From: Thiotrichales bacterium
GTDB taxonomy: Bacteria; Pseudomonadota; Gammaproteobacteria; SZUA-229
Length of the DNA stretch: 34,076 nt
Direction of reading: 5' to 3'
Assembly (NCBI GenBank): GCA_020341835.1
Contig: CP070838.1
Location: 2,477,465 to 2,511,540, forward strand
This document shows positions 16,481 through 23,623 of this stretch, one piece after another (the stretch's first letter is position 1; every line of letters starts with the position of its first letter). The notes below the pieces were generated by a model. The model searched no databases. It was given only the letters and a program-made list of their open reading frames with translations, and was not told the origin of the DNA. A program made the position numbers and the translations under genes.

Positions 16481-17674
16481 TTATCCCAAACCTCTACTCA
16501 GGTCTGCCTTGATATCCTCGATATCTTCCAGACCAACGGCGATACGAATCAGGCGGTCCGAGATTCCGGCCGCCTCGCGTTGTTCCGGCGAAAGGCGGCC
16601 GTGCGTGGTGGTTGCGGGGTGCGTAATCATTGTCTTGGTGTCACCCAGATTGGCCGTGATCGAGATCATGCGCGTCGCATCCACCAGATTCCAGCCGGCC
16701 TCCTGGCCACCCTTGAGTTCGAACGAAACGATGCCGCCGAACCCGCTTTGCTGCTGTTTCGCCAGCGCATGCTGCGGATGACTTTCGAGGCCCGGGTAAT
16801 AGACCCGCTCCACCACGGCCTGCTGCTCCAGCCACTGTGCCAGCGCCAGTGCATTGTCGCAGTGAGCGCGCATGCGCAGTTCCAGCGTTTCCAGGCCCTT
16901 GAGAAAAACCCAGGCATTGAACGCGCTCATGGTCGGACCTGCAGTGCGCAGAAAACCAAAGACGGATTCACCGACGATGTCCTCTGTGCCGCATACCGCC
17001 CCACCCACGCAGCGACCCTGGCCATCGATGTACTTGGTGGCGGAATGAATGATGATGTCAGCCCCCAGTGCCAGCGGCTGCTGCAGGGCCGGCGTACAGA
17101 AACAGTTATCGACCGCCAGCAGACAGTCATTGCTGTGTGCGATTTTCGCCAGCGCAGCGATATCGACCAGTTCCGTCAACGGATTCGACGGCGTTTCCAG
17201 GAACAGCAGTTTTGTCTCGGGCCTGATCGCCTGCCGCCAGGCATCCAGATCCGACAGGTCGACAAAAGTGGTATCGATACCGAGTTTGCCGAGGAAGTGC
17301 TCGAACAGGACCGTCGTGGTACCGAAGATACTGCGTGAAGAGACGATGTGATCGCCGGTCTTGAGCAGGCCGATACAGGTTGCGGTAATCGCGGACATGC
17401 CTGATGCCGTGGCCACGCAACGCTCGGCGCCCTCCATCGCCGCCAGCCGTTCTTCGAAGGTCCGCACTGTCGGGTTGGTAAAACGCGAGTAGACATTACC
17501 CGGCTGTTCCCCGGAGAAGCGTGCTGCCGCTTCAGCCGCTGAGGCGAAGACATAACTGGAAGTCGGGAAAATCGGCTCGCTGTTTTCGCCCTCGCCGCTG
17601 CGCTCCTGTCCGGCACGCACCGCGCGTGTCGCAAACGCATAGTCTTCCGCTATTATTTTTTTTGAATCTGTCAT
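16481..17674 (-). CDS. metZ: O-succinylhomoserine sulfhydrylase
   Basis: PLP enzyme of direct-sulfhydrylation methionine synthesis, converting O-succinylhomoserine and sulfide to homocysteine in the cytosol. It is 397 aa, and Cys/Met-metabolism PLP family features are complete: YSRFTNPT (about 62-69), SGMSAITAT (91-99), the PLP-ring aspartate in AVDNCF (Asp189), and the Schiff-base lysine in HSATKYIDGQGR (Lys214). The closing NLGDTKTMITHPATTTH and AVGLEDIEDIKADL match the MetZ type of Pseudomonas. ATG starts 1 nt after the stop of the L,D-transpeptidase gene, so they are co-transcribed. In Pseudomonas metZ directly follows purF; here about 8 kb of other genes separate them. Confidence 0.94.
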   Translation of the reverse strand: MTDSKKIIAEDYAFATRAVRAGQERSGEGENSEPIFPTSSYVFASAAEAAARFSGEQPGNVYSRFTNPTVRTFEERLAAMEGAERCVATASGMSAITATCIGLLKTGDHIVSSRSIFGTTTVLFEHFLGKLGIDTTFVDLSDLDAWRQAIRPETKLLFLETPSNPLTELVDIAALAKIAHSNDCLLAVDNCFCTPALQQPLALGADIIIHSATKYIDGQGRCVGGAVCGTEDIVGESVFGFLRTAGPTMSAFNAWVFLKGLETLELRMRAHCDNALALAQWLEQQAVVERVYYPGLESHPQHALAKQQQSGFGGIVSFELKGGQEAGWNLVDATRMISITANLGDTKTMITHPATTTHGRLSPEQREAAGISDRLIRIAVGLEDIEDIKADLSRGLG

Positions 17675-17675
17675 C

Positions 17676-18158
17676 TTACTCTTCTATTAGTACCTCGGTT
17701 CCGATGTCAACCAGTCGGTACAGCTCAATCACATCCCGGTTAAGCATTCGAATGCAGCCGATTGATGCCGGTGTACCGATCTTGTCTTCCTCGCTGGTAC
17801 CATGAATGTATATGTAACGGTTGTACGTGTCCACATACCCACCCTGGTTTCTGCCGGGTTCCATACCCTCCAGCCACATGATGCGGCTGGTAATGACGTC
17901 CTCCGGCAGCTCAACACCCTGCTCGATGCAGTCCTGCAGCAGACCTTTTGGTTGACGGCCAATCATTACCATGTTGATCGGCATCGCACCACCAATCTTG
18001 TCCCTGATCCGGTGCAGGCCCAGCGGTGTTTTTTCACTGCCGTTTTCGTTGCCAACACCGTACTTCGACGTCGACACGGGATATTCACGCTCGATGTCGC
18101 CCTCGTCGTTCAGGACATACAGCTTCTGCTCGCCTACGTTAATACGGATGGAATACAT
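17676..18158 (-). CDS. L,D-transpeptidase (YkuD domain) without signal peptide
   Basis: Family enzymes form 3-3 cross-links or attach proteins to peptidoglycan. The protein is 160 aa and consists almost only of a YkuD domain: N-terminal strands IRINVGEQKLYVLND, then VSTSKYGVGNENGSEKTPLG, and the catalytic motif YIYIHGTSEEDKIGTPASIG with CIRM following, so His119, Ser132 and Cys135 are in place. No signal peptide or membrane segment precedes the domain, and the next ATG upstream is out of frame, so the protein as read would stay in the cytosol. That is unusual for this activity. It lies upstream of metZ with a 1-nt gap and 144 nt after the phospho-cassette, so it may be at the end of that transcript. 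Confidence 0.9.
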   Translation of the reverse strand: MYSIRINVGEQKLYVLNDEGDIEREYPVSTSKYGVGNENGSEKTPLGLHRIRDKIGGAMPINMVMIGRQPKGLLQDCIEQGVELPEDVITSRIMWLEGMEPGRNQGGYVDTYNRYIYIHGTSEEDKIGTPASIGCIRMLNRDVIELYRLVDIGTEVLIEE

Positions 18159-18302
18159 CAGACTTTTTCCGGTTTGGTTCAGAGAAGTTTACAGCACAAT
18201 CCAGGGTGGTTGCTGTTGCAAAGGCGGGTCGACGGGACTGCAGTGAATCAGCGAAAACACCGGTTATCAGTAAAAACGTCTTGAATACTGGCGGCAGGCG
18301 TA

Positions 18303-18575
18303 TCAGCAGTCCGATATCTTAAGCTGCTTTTTCAGCTTGTCAGCTTTACTGCCCTGCCAGGAAATGCGCACATCGAGCACATTAAGTTCTGCGTTGCTCG
18401 ATGCCTTGATGGCGAGGTTCAGCAGACCCGACGGTTCCAGAACAATTTCGTTGTCCTCATCACTGAACCTCAAGGTGCCTTTTTCCAGACCCTGTTGCAG
18501 AGACGATAGCAGTTCTACGATTGTCTCCCTGTCCTGCATCGACTCGTGACGAAAATCGTGATCGCCGTTTTTCAT
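18303..18575 (-). CDS. amphi-Trp domain protein (phospho-cassette gene 8)
   Basis: Small cytosolic protein, 90 aa, of the amphi-Trp family, which is defined computationally by an amphipathic pattern ending in a conserved tryptophan; no function is known. The open frame reaches 18611, but GGAG 6 nt before the ATG at 18575, and the 1-nt gap to the upstream stop (TGATATG), fix the start. Features seen are an N-terminal helix (RETIVELLSSLQQGLEKG), a strand pair (TLRFSDEDNEIVLEPSG), and a final strand VLDVRISWQ with the tryptophan near residue 74, then a basic tail. From memory this family is one of the small components of the GAK system that also includes the ATP-grasp and HprK-related kinase B encoded upstream. 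It could be a carrier or substrate of those enzymes; that is inference. Confidence 0.85.
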   Translation of the reverse strand: MKNGDHDFRHESMQDRETIVELLSSLQQGLEKGTLRFSDEDNEIVLEPSGLLNLAIKASSNAELNVLDVRISWQGSKADKLKKQLKISDC

Positions 18576-18576
18576 A

Positions 18577-19911
18577 TCACACTCCGCTTCCAAGTAAATT
18601 GTTCGGATCAAATACTTTCACGTAGGGATGATCCGTGCTGATACCGAGTATCTTTTTATCCGGCCGAATGATGGTCACCCCTGCACCAGCCCCTTTCAGG
18701 CCATCTCTGGCCCTGGAGTGCCTGTCCAGCGTGACATCACATTCGAAGTGGACGATACTTTTTCGCATGGTAATGCGCTGTCCGTTACGCATACTCTTGT
18801 GACCATGGACGATGACATGCATATCATTGGCATGCACCTGTCGTGCGCCTGCACCGGTCAATTGCCTGTCCCCGGGCCGGTACTTGGTCCGAATCGCGTT
18901 GGCCACCGGGCCATAATAAAACCGCATCGGATCACCCTTCAGCTGTTTCTTGAATTCGCGGTTAAGCTGCTTGACGCCATTCTGATCGATCAGGTGCGCA
19001 ATGTTGTTATCCAGCCCGGCATGGACAAACAGGAATGATCCCTTGCGCATCGCCAGGCGCATGCGTTTGTAGAACCAGCTGAACTCGCCTTTGTCACGCA
19101 GAAACAGGCGCTGCCACTGCAAGGCTGCAGCGTAGGCTCTGCGAATGGACAGTCCGGCCTCTTCACATCGCTGTTCAAAATCCACCTGTTTCTCCCTGAC
19201 GCGCTGCAGTTCCTTATCGATCACCTTTTGTGGCAGCAGTTCAGCGACTGCCAGCGGGAATTCATCGAACCATCGATCAGGCGGGTACAGACGCTGCCGG
19301 CATTGCTTTTTACCCGGCACATTCTTGAGGTGATGTGCGCGTCCGAGGTAGCGGTCGTTTAATTCCTTCAAAAACGGCACAGCCTTTGCGCCCATGCGTA
19401 TAAAGAAGTGCTCGCAGCCGGGTGCGTCACGACGGTTGACGCTGCGCATGCCGAGCATCACTCTGACATCGTGATTACCGGCCAGAATACGCATATCGGC
19501 GCCGCGTCGATGCAGTTTATTCAGGGTTTTCAACAATTCGAGATTACTCGGGCCCTTGTCGAAGCAGTCACCGCCGATCAGAAACTGCGCCCGCTTGCCC
19601 TCGCCGGTGAGCTTCAGCTGCCTGCGATCCCTGGCTTTTAGTCTGACACCGCCGGACGCAACCAGCGAGGCCGTCAGGGCCTCGGCATCCGCGTGCAGGT
19701 CACTGAAAAAGTAAACCGTTCTGCCCGGCCAGGACCATTCATACCTTTCAACCAGTTGCTGCAGTTGCTGCGCAGTCTGCCTATGGCTTTGCCTTCTTGA
19801 CTGCAACGAACGCTTTTTTCCGTGCAACCATGGCTGGGTTTCAAGCGGCAGCTGAACACCCGTGTATTTGACACCGCGATAGTTCGGTACAAGCTTGCGA
19901 TGATGATTCAT
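18577..19911 (-). CDS. PPP-like metallophosphoesterase (phospho-cassette gene 7)
   Basis: Calcineurin-like phosphatase of 444 aa. The metal-binding motifs are all present: FFSDLHAD (D-x-H, about residues 68-75), GGDCFDKGPS (113-122), and GNHD (145-148), followed far downstream by FVHAGLDNN and IVHGHKSM, giving the two histidine motifs. The motif spacing and the DKGP form of the second motif resemble PPP-type and diadenosine-tetraphosphatase-like enzymes rather than nucleases. An insertion of about 130 residues rich in Arg and Lys lies between GNHD and HAG. The substrate is unknown. It starts 2 nt after the histidine phosphatase stop and is followed by the amphi-Trp gene after 1 nt, so it is firmly within the cassette. 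Confidence 0.9.
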   Translation of the reverse strand: MNHHRKLVPNYRGVKYTGVQLPLETQPWLHGKKRSLQSRRQSHRQTAQQLQQLVERYEWSWPGRTVYFFSDLHADAEALTASLVASGGVRLKARDRRQLKLTGEGKRAQFLIGGDCFDKGPSNLELLKTLNKLHRRGADMRILAGNHDVRVMLGMRSVNRRDAPGCEHFFIRMGAKAVPFLKELNDRYLGRAHHLKNVPGKKQCRQRLYPPDRWFDEFPLAVAELLPQKVIDKELQRVREKQVDFEQRCEEAGLSIRRAYAAALQWQRLFLRDKGEFSWFYKRMRLAMRKGSFLFVHAGLDNNIAHLIDQNGVKQLNREFKKQLKGDPMRFYYGPVANAIRTKYRPGDRQLTGAGARQVHANDMHVIVHGHKSMRNGQRITMRKSIVHFECDVTLDRHSRARDGLKGAGAGVTIIRPDKKILGISTDHPYVKVFDPNNLLGSGV

Positions 19912-19913
19912 GA

Positions 19914-20615
19914 TCAGTCCAGCCCGTTACCTGCATCGCGAATTTTCCAGTCGCCACCCACGTGGTGCCAGCTGTCATCGTCCCGATACTCGATCAATAC
20001 CGGCTGTGCATGGTGCATGCTCAATTGGGCCAGTTGCTCGTATTCGAGCACACCCAGGTGAAACGCCGCATGACGAAACGCGGCGCCGTGGCCGACAAAC
20101 AGCTTGACGGTATCGACGTCGGCCGATGTTCTCAGCTTTTCCATTTGCTGCCGGAGGTGCCCCGCCACCCTTTCGCCAGCCTGGATCAACGACTCTGCAC
20201 CCTGAAATGGCAGACAGTAATAGCTGTTCGACTTCCAGTCTTTCGGCGGTTCTTCGTAACGTGGATCTTCAACGATAATTTTTTCGATCTGCTGGATCGT
20301 CAGGTTGGCCGCAGCACCGAGACCGCGCTCTGCCAATGCGTCGTAGCTGTCAATCAGCGTTGAAGGCATTTGATGTTGATACAGCCTTTCAACGAATACC
20401 AGTGCGGTTTGCCAGGCGCGCAGCATGTGCGAACTGTCGATTCGTTTCGCAACTGCCAGCTTGTTTTTTTCCAGTAACAGCGCGAAGTGATCGGCCGCTT
20501 CGAGCACGGTTTCACGCCCCTGCGCCGTCACGCCATAGGGCTGATGCGCGCTCGGTGTATCCGCTTGCTGGTGGTATTCACCATGACGTATCAGTGCTGC
20601 AATCACTCTTGCCAT
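19914..20615 (-). CDS. Histidine phosphatase family protein (phospho-cassette gene 6)
   Basis: Phosphatase of the phosphoglycerate-mutase-like superfamily, about 233 aa. The RHG catalytic motif is near the N-terminus (ALIRHGEYHQQ; the phospho-accepting histidine is about residue 11), with SSHMLRAWQTA supplying the usual arginine, and VGHGAAFRHAAF the second histidine. ATG at 20615 is preferred over 20627 because it places RHG at the normal distance and leaves only a 4-nt gap after the upstream stop; an overlapping start is possible. The substrate is unknown. Its genetic linkage to kinases and other phosphatases suggests that it removes phosphate from a product made in the same pathway. Confidence 0.88.
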   Translation of the reverse strand: MARVIAALIRHGEYHQQADTPSAHQPYGVTAQGRETVLEAADHFALLLEKNKLAVAKRIDSSHMLRAWQTALVFVERLYQHQMPSTLIDSYDALAERGLGAAANLTIQQIEKIIVEDPRYEEPPKDWKSNSYYCLPFQGAESLIQAGERVAGHLRQQMEKLRTSADVDTVKLFVGHGAAFRHAAFHLGVLEYEQLAQLSMHHAQPVLIEYRDDDSWHHVGGDWKIRDAGNGLD

Positions 20616-20619
20616 ACAA

Positions 20620-21588
20620 TCAACCATCCCGTTTAATGAAATCGGCCAGCGATTCGATCATCGGACACAATGACTGCTCCTTGACCAGACCGAGCGCCTC
20701 ATCGGTCGACACCCATTGTCTGCCGCGGTGGGTTTCTTCCCATTCACTGTCAGGCAGAACCTCCCTGACCTTCATAGCATAGACTTCGACGTCGCAGATT
20801 GCGCCCCACTTGGGGTACTGATAGCAGCCGAGCATGGATTTACTCACCGTGCCCCTGATACCCGCCTCTTCATAGGCCTCGCGTGCTGCCGATTTCTGTG
20901 CGGACAAACCCGGCTCATGGATCCCCTTCGGCACAACCCAGTGATTGCGTTTGCTCGAACCTATCAGCATGATCTCCAGGCGCTTGCCTTGCTTGCGATA
21001 CGGTATCACAGCCGACTGCCGGTAATAATAGGCCGGACGGTCGCGTTTTTCCCTGCCATCGGGCGCCGGAAACGGAAATTTTTTCGGCAGGTCGTCCGGC
21101 CGGGTCAATGATTTTAACTGGGCGCAGTCGAATTCAAGCTTCTTCCAGTTTCCCGGCATCACCAGACGCGCCAGCGTTGCGGCCGGCAGCAGTTTACCGT
21201 CATCCGGCAAGGGCGCCTTGCCACCCAGCAGGTACAGCATCAGTTCGGTCAGTCCGGGGTTATGACCCACGAGCATGATCCTTTCCGCTTTCTTCGGACA
21301 TCGCGCGAGCACATTCAGCAGTGATTTGAGACTGGCATTGTACAGCTCCCTGTCGCTAACAATCGACGACGCGTCCATACCCATGGCCTTGCACAATTTC
21401 TGCGTTGATACAAAAGCACGCTCTGCCGGCGAACTGATAATGTAATCCGGCCTGATGTTTTTCTGCCACAACCAGACACCCATGCGCTGACAACCGCGTT
21501 TGCCCCTGTCTGTAATCGGGCGAGTAAAATCATCGCCGTCGGACTTGACGGCTTTACCATGCCTGAAAATTAACAGTTCCCGTGCCAC
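20620..21588 (-). CDS. SixA-like phosphatase fused to Nudix hydrolase (phospho-cassette gene 5)
   Basis: Two hydrolase domains in one chain of 322 aa. Residues about 1-150: histidine phosphatase of SixA type, with FRHGKAV (RHG at 9-11), SSPAERAFVST (52-62) and VGHNPGL (107-113). A linker of about 30 residues follows. Residues about 185-320: Nudix domain; the box runs GIHEPGLSAQKSAAREAYEE then AGI, where the REAYEE-AG core (236-243) is intact but the first glutamate of the consensus is Leu. Start is GTG at 21588, 45 nt after the HprK-like gene, with AGG upstream. A Nudix plus histidine phosphatase pair is known from mycobacterial MutT1, there in the opposite order, acting on oxidised nucleotides and dinucleoside polyphosphates. 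Confidence 0.9.
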   Translation of the reverse strand: MARELLIFRHGKAVKSDGDDFTRPITDRGKRGCQRMGVWLWQKNIRPDYIISSPAERAFVSTQKLCKAMGMDASSIVSDRELYNASLKSLLNVLARCPKKAERIMLVGHNPGLTELMLYLLGGKAPLPDDGKLLPAATLARLVMPGNWKKLEFDCAQLKSLTRPDDLPKKFPFPAPDGREKRDRPAYYYRQSAVIPYRKQGKRLEIMLIGSSKRNHWVVPKGIHEPGLSAQKSAAREAYEEAGIRGTVSKSMLGCYQYPKWGAICDVEVYAMKVREVLPDSEWEETHRGRQWVSTDEALGLVKEQSLCPMIESLADFIKRDG

Positions 21589-21633
21589 GGACCGCCTACC
21601 TTTTCAATTGCCCGAAAATCATCAAACTTTCCA

Positions 21634-22734
21634 TCAGTCCATCAGTTGCTCGTGACAGATCGTTCCCAGCGCCTCGAAATCCACGCAGCCACTTGCCTCG
21701 AAGACCTCAATATCCGCCAGTGCCTGCAGATAGATATCAGCCTCAGGCATGTTGTCATCACGGTTGAAATAACCTCGGGCGTCAACATAGAACGGGCCGG
21801 ATGGTTTCATGATAGCCGCCAGCAGATCAGGACGCCGGTCCAGGTCAACCCTTTTAACATCGAGCTTTTCAGCCGCACCATGCTTCCAGTTCAATACCAG
21901 AAATCTGCGCAGGCCGGTTTCGTGCTGAATCCGGTTGCGCCCGTAGAGCTCGCCAATATGCGCATCATACTTGTCTTCGAGCTTCCAGAGTTCATCTTTA
22001 TCCAGCTGCAACAGCTGTGCACGCGACGCCTCATCGATCAGTGGAAACAGGCGCGGATTGTTCACGATCGTACCCGGGTTGATGCGCGGCAGCTTGGGAA
22101 TGCCGACGGCGTGCGTTTCGTCTGGCTGACGACGCACCAGCAACCTGTCGTTGGTTACAAAGCGCGTTACGTCGTCTTCGAGCAGGTTCAGCATCAGTGT
22201 CGATTTACCGCCCCCGGAAAGACCCGCGATAGCAAGGCCCTTGCCGTTACGCGACAATGCCGAGGCGTGGCAGAGCACATAGCCATCGTGCTGCAACCAG
22301 TTCAGAAACTGTGAATTGATGAAATTGATGACCTGGTTGTCATAGTCGAGACAGGGACCGGCGGCGATCAGGTCGTGATCGCTCTGCAGGAACAGCATAC
22401 CGGTACGCACCTTCTGCACCAGCCTGCCACCTGAAAAGTCATGGATAGCATCCTTGCGCCCGGTTTTGCCCGGTTCACGTTTCCAGTCGACAAATTCAAT
22501 ACCGGCATCAACGATATCACGATCGATCGCGGTAATCTGGGCCCGTGCGTGATCACACGAAGGCACCAGTACATGTGAGAAATAATCCCGCATGCGCTGC
22601 ATGAACAGCACCGAATTACTGCGAACACGCAGGCTATAATCCAGCAACTTTAAACACAGTGAGTCCGCCTGCAGTTCGGACTCACCCGTAAGCAACTGCT
22701 TCATACCTGCTATGGCATCGTTCACGGCATTCAT
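21634..22734 (-). CDS. HprK-related kinase B (phospho-cassette gene 4)
   Basis: P-loop kinase of the HPr kinase/phosphatase C-terminal type, about 366 aa from ATG 22734, chosen because the upstream stop and this ATG form TGATATG, the same arrangement as in front of the amphi-Trp gene. An alternative ATG at 22767 would overlap the ATP-grasp gene by 32 bp. The Walker A motif GLSGGGKST lies at about residues 171-179, after LCHASAL, the strand that precedes the P-loop in HprK; DDVTRFVTNDRLLV follows. No HPr or PTS gene is seen, so the target is unlikely to be classical HPr. Family HprK-related kinase B is known only from the GAK gene context, together with the ATP-grasp protein encoded just upstream. 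Confidence 0.9.
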   Translation of the reverse strand: MNAVNDAIAGMKQLLTGESELQADSLCLKLLDYSLRVRSNSVLFMQRMRDYFSHVLVPSCDHARAQITAIDRDIVDAGIEFVDWKREPGKTGRKDAIHDFSGGRLVQKVRTGMLFLQSDHDLIAAGPCLDYDNQVINFINSQFLNWLQHDGYVLCHASALSRNGKGLAIAGLSGGGKSTLMLNLLEDDVTRFVTNDRLLVRRQPDETHAVGIPKLPRINPGTIVNNPRLFPLIDEASRAQLLQLDKDELWKLEDKYDAHIGELYGRNRIQHETGLRRFLVLNWKHGAAEKLDVKRVDLDRRPDLLAAIMKPSGPFYVDARGYFNRDDNMPEADIYLQALADIEVFEASGCVDFEALGTICHEQLMD

Positions 22735-22735
22735 A

Positions 22736-23623
22736 TCAGGCGAGTTGTTCCAGTACGTATTCAACATAACGATCGGCCACGTTTATACCCAGCCCTTCTT
22801 TCGCACCGCGAAAACCGCCGAATGCCGACACCTCGAAAACGATCGGGCCATCTTCGGTTTCCGCCATGTCCACCGTGGTGTAATCCATATTGAACAGGCT
22901 TTGTGCATGCTGCGCGATCTCGATCCAGCTGCTGTCCGGTTCAGCTGCGGCATAACGCCCACCATGATGTATCGTCGTATTCCATGAATTACCTTCTGAC
23001 ACCCTGGCATAGGCACCCAGGTACTCCCCACCAAGAAAAACCATACCGAGATCCTGCCCGGGCAGCTGCATTTTTTTCTGGATATACATCATCGGGTGTT
23101 GCTTGTGGAATTCGGTTATCTGTTGATGACGAACCGGTGTGGGATCATTTGCATTAACCACAATCATGCCCCTCGCCTTGGTCGAGAACAGCGGCTTGAA
23201 TACCGCGCTGCCGTATTGCTGCACGACTGACTCGGCCTGCCCGGTATCTTCAGTGATCAGTGTAGGCGGCATCGGTATACCTGCATTGGCCATCGTTGCG
23301 GTACAGCTCAGGCGATCGATCAGGCGCAGCATGCTGAGCGCCGGGCTGAACACACGCACACCGTTCGCTTCGGCTACGCGCAACAGCTCAAGACGATCAA
23401 TCGAGTTGGGGCTGTATTCGCGACTGATTTTTTTCACGATAATCGCGTCAAGTGTGCACAGATCCTGGTCCCGGTAGAGTAATCTTTTGCCTGCAAGGTC
23501 AAGCGCAACCTCGGCCATGTCAATAACATGACGGGCGCCGGTTCCGGCCTCGACCGCATCAGCCAGTGTCTCAGTGGACCATTTTCCGGGCAGGCCAACC
23601 ACGCCGATTGCCGGGCTAGCCAC
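22736..23623 (-). CDS. GAK-system ATP-grasp enzyme, RimK-like (phospho-cassette gene 3)
   Basis: ATP-grasp ligase of 295 aa, probably forming an acyl-phosphate intermediate and an amide or ester bond. The start is GTG at 23623, fixed by GGAGG 6 nt upstream; it overlaps the preceding gene by 8 nt. Landmarks are IDRLSCTATMANAGIPMPPT (about 102-121), the ATP-binding lysine in AVFKPLFSTKARG (Lys143), YIQKKMQLPGQDLG (180-193), and the C-terminal metal region VDMAETEDGP then IVFEVSAFGGFRG. In RimK relatives the last metal site is usually E-x-N; here it reads EVS (Glu264, Ser266). The fold and the HprK-related partner match the GAK ATP-grasp family, of unknown substrate. Confidence 0.88.
   Translation of the reverse strand: MASPAIGVVGLPGKWSTETLADAVEAGTGARHVIDMAEVALDLAGKRLLYRDQDLCTLDAIIVKKISREYSPNSIDRLELLRVAEANGVRVFSPALSMLRLIDRLSCTATMANAGIPMPPTLITEDTGQAESVVQQYGSAVFKPLFSTKARGMIVVNANDPTPVRHQQITEFHKQHPMMYIQKKMQLPGQDLGMVFLGGEYLGAYARVSEGNSWNTTIHHGGRYAAAEPDSSWIEIAQHAQSLFNMDYTTVDMAETEDGPIVFEVSAFGGFRGAKEGLGINVADRYVEYVLEQLA

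Noticed and set aside
16364-17338. Plus-strand 324-aa open frame opposite metZ
   Set aside because: It overlaps the fully conserved MetZ on the other strand and shows no domain.
18159-18302. Terminator at the end of the phospho-cassette
   Set aside because: No GC-rich stem followed by a T-tract on the minus strand was found in this 144-nt gap, so read-through to the L,D-transpeptidase and metZ remains open.
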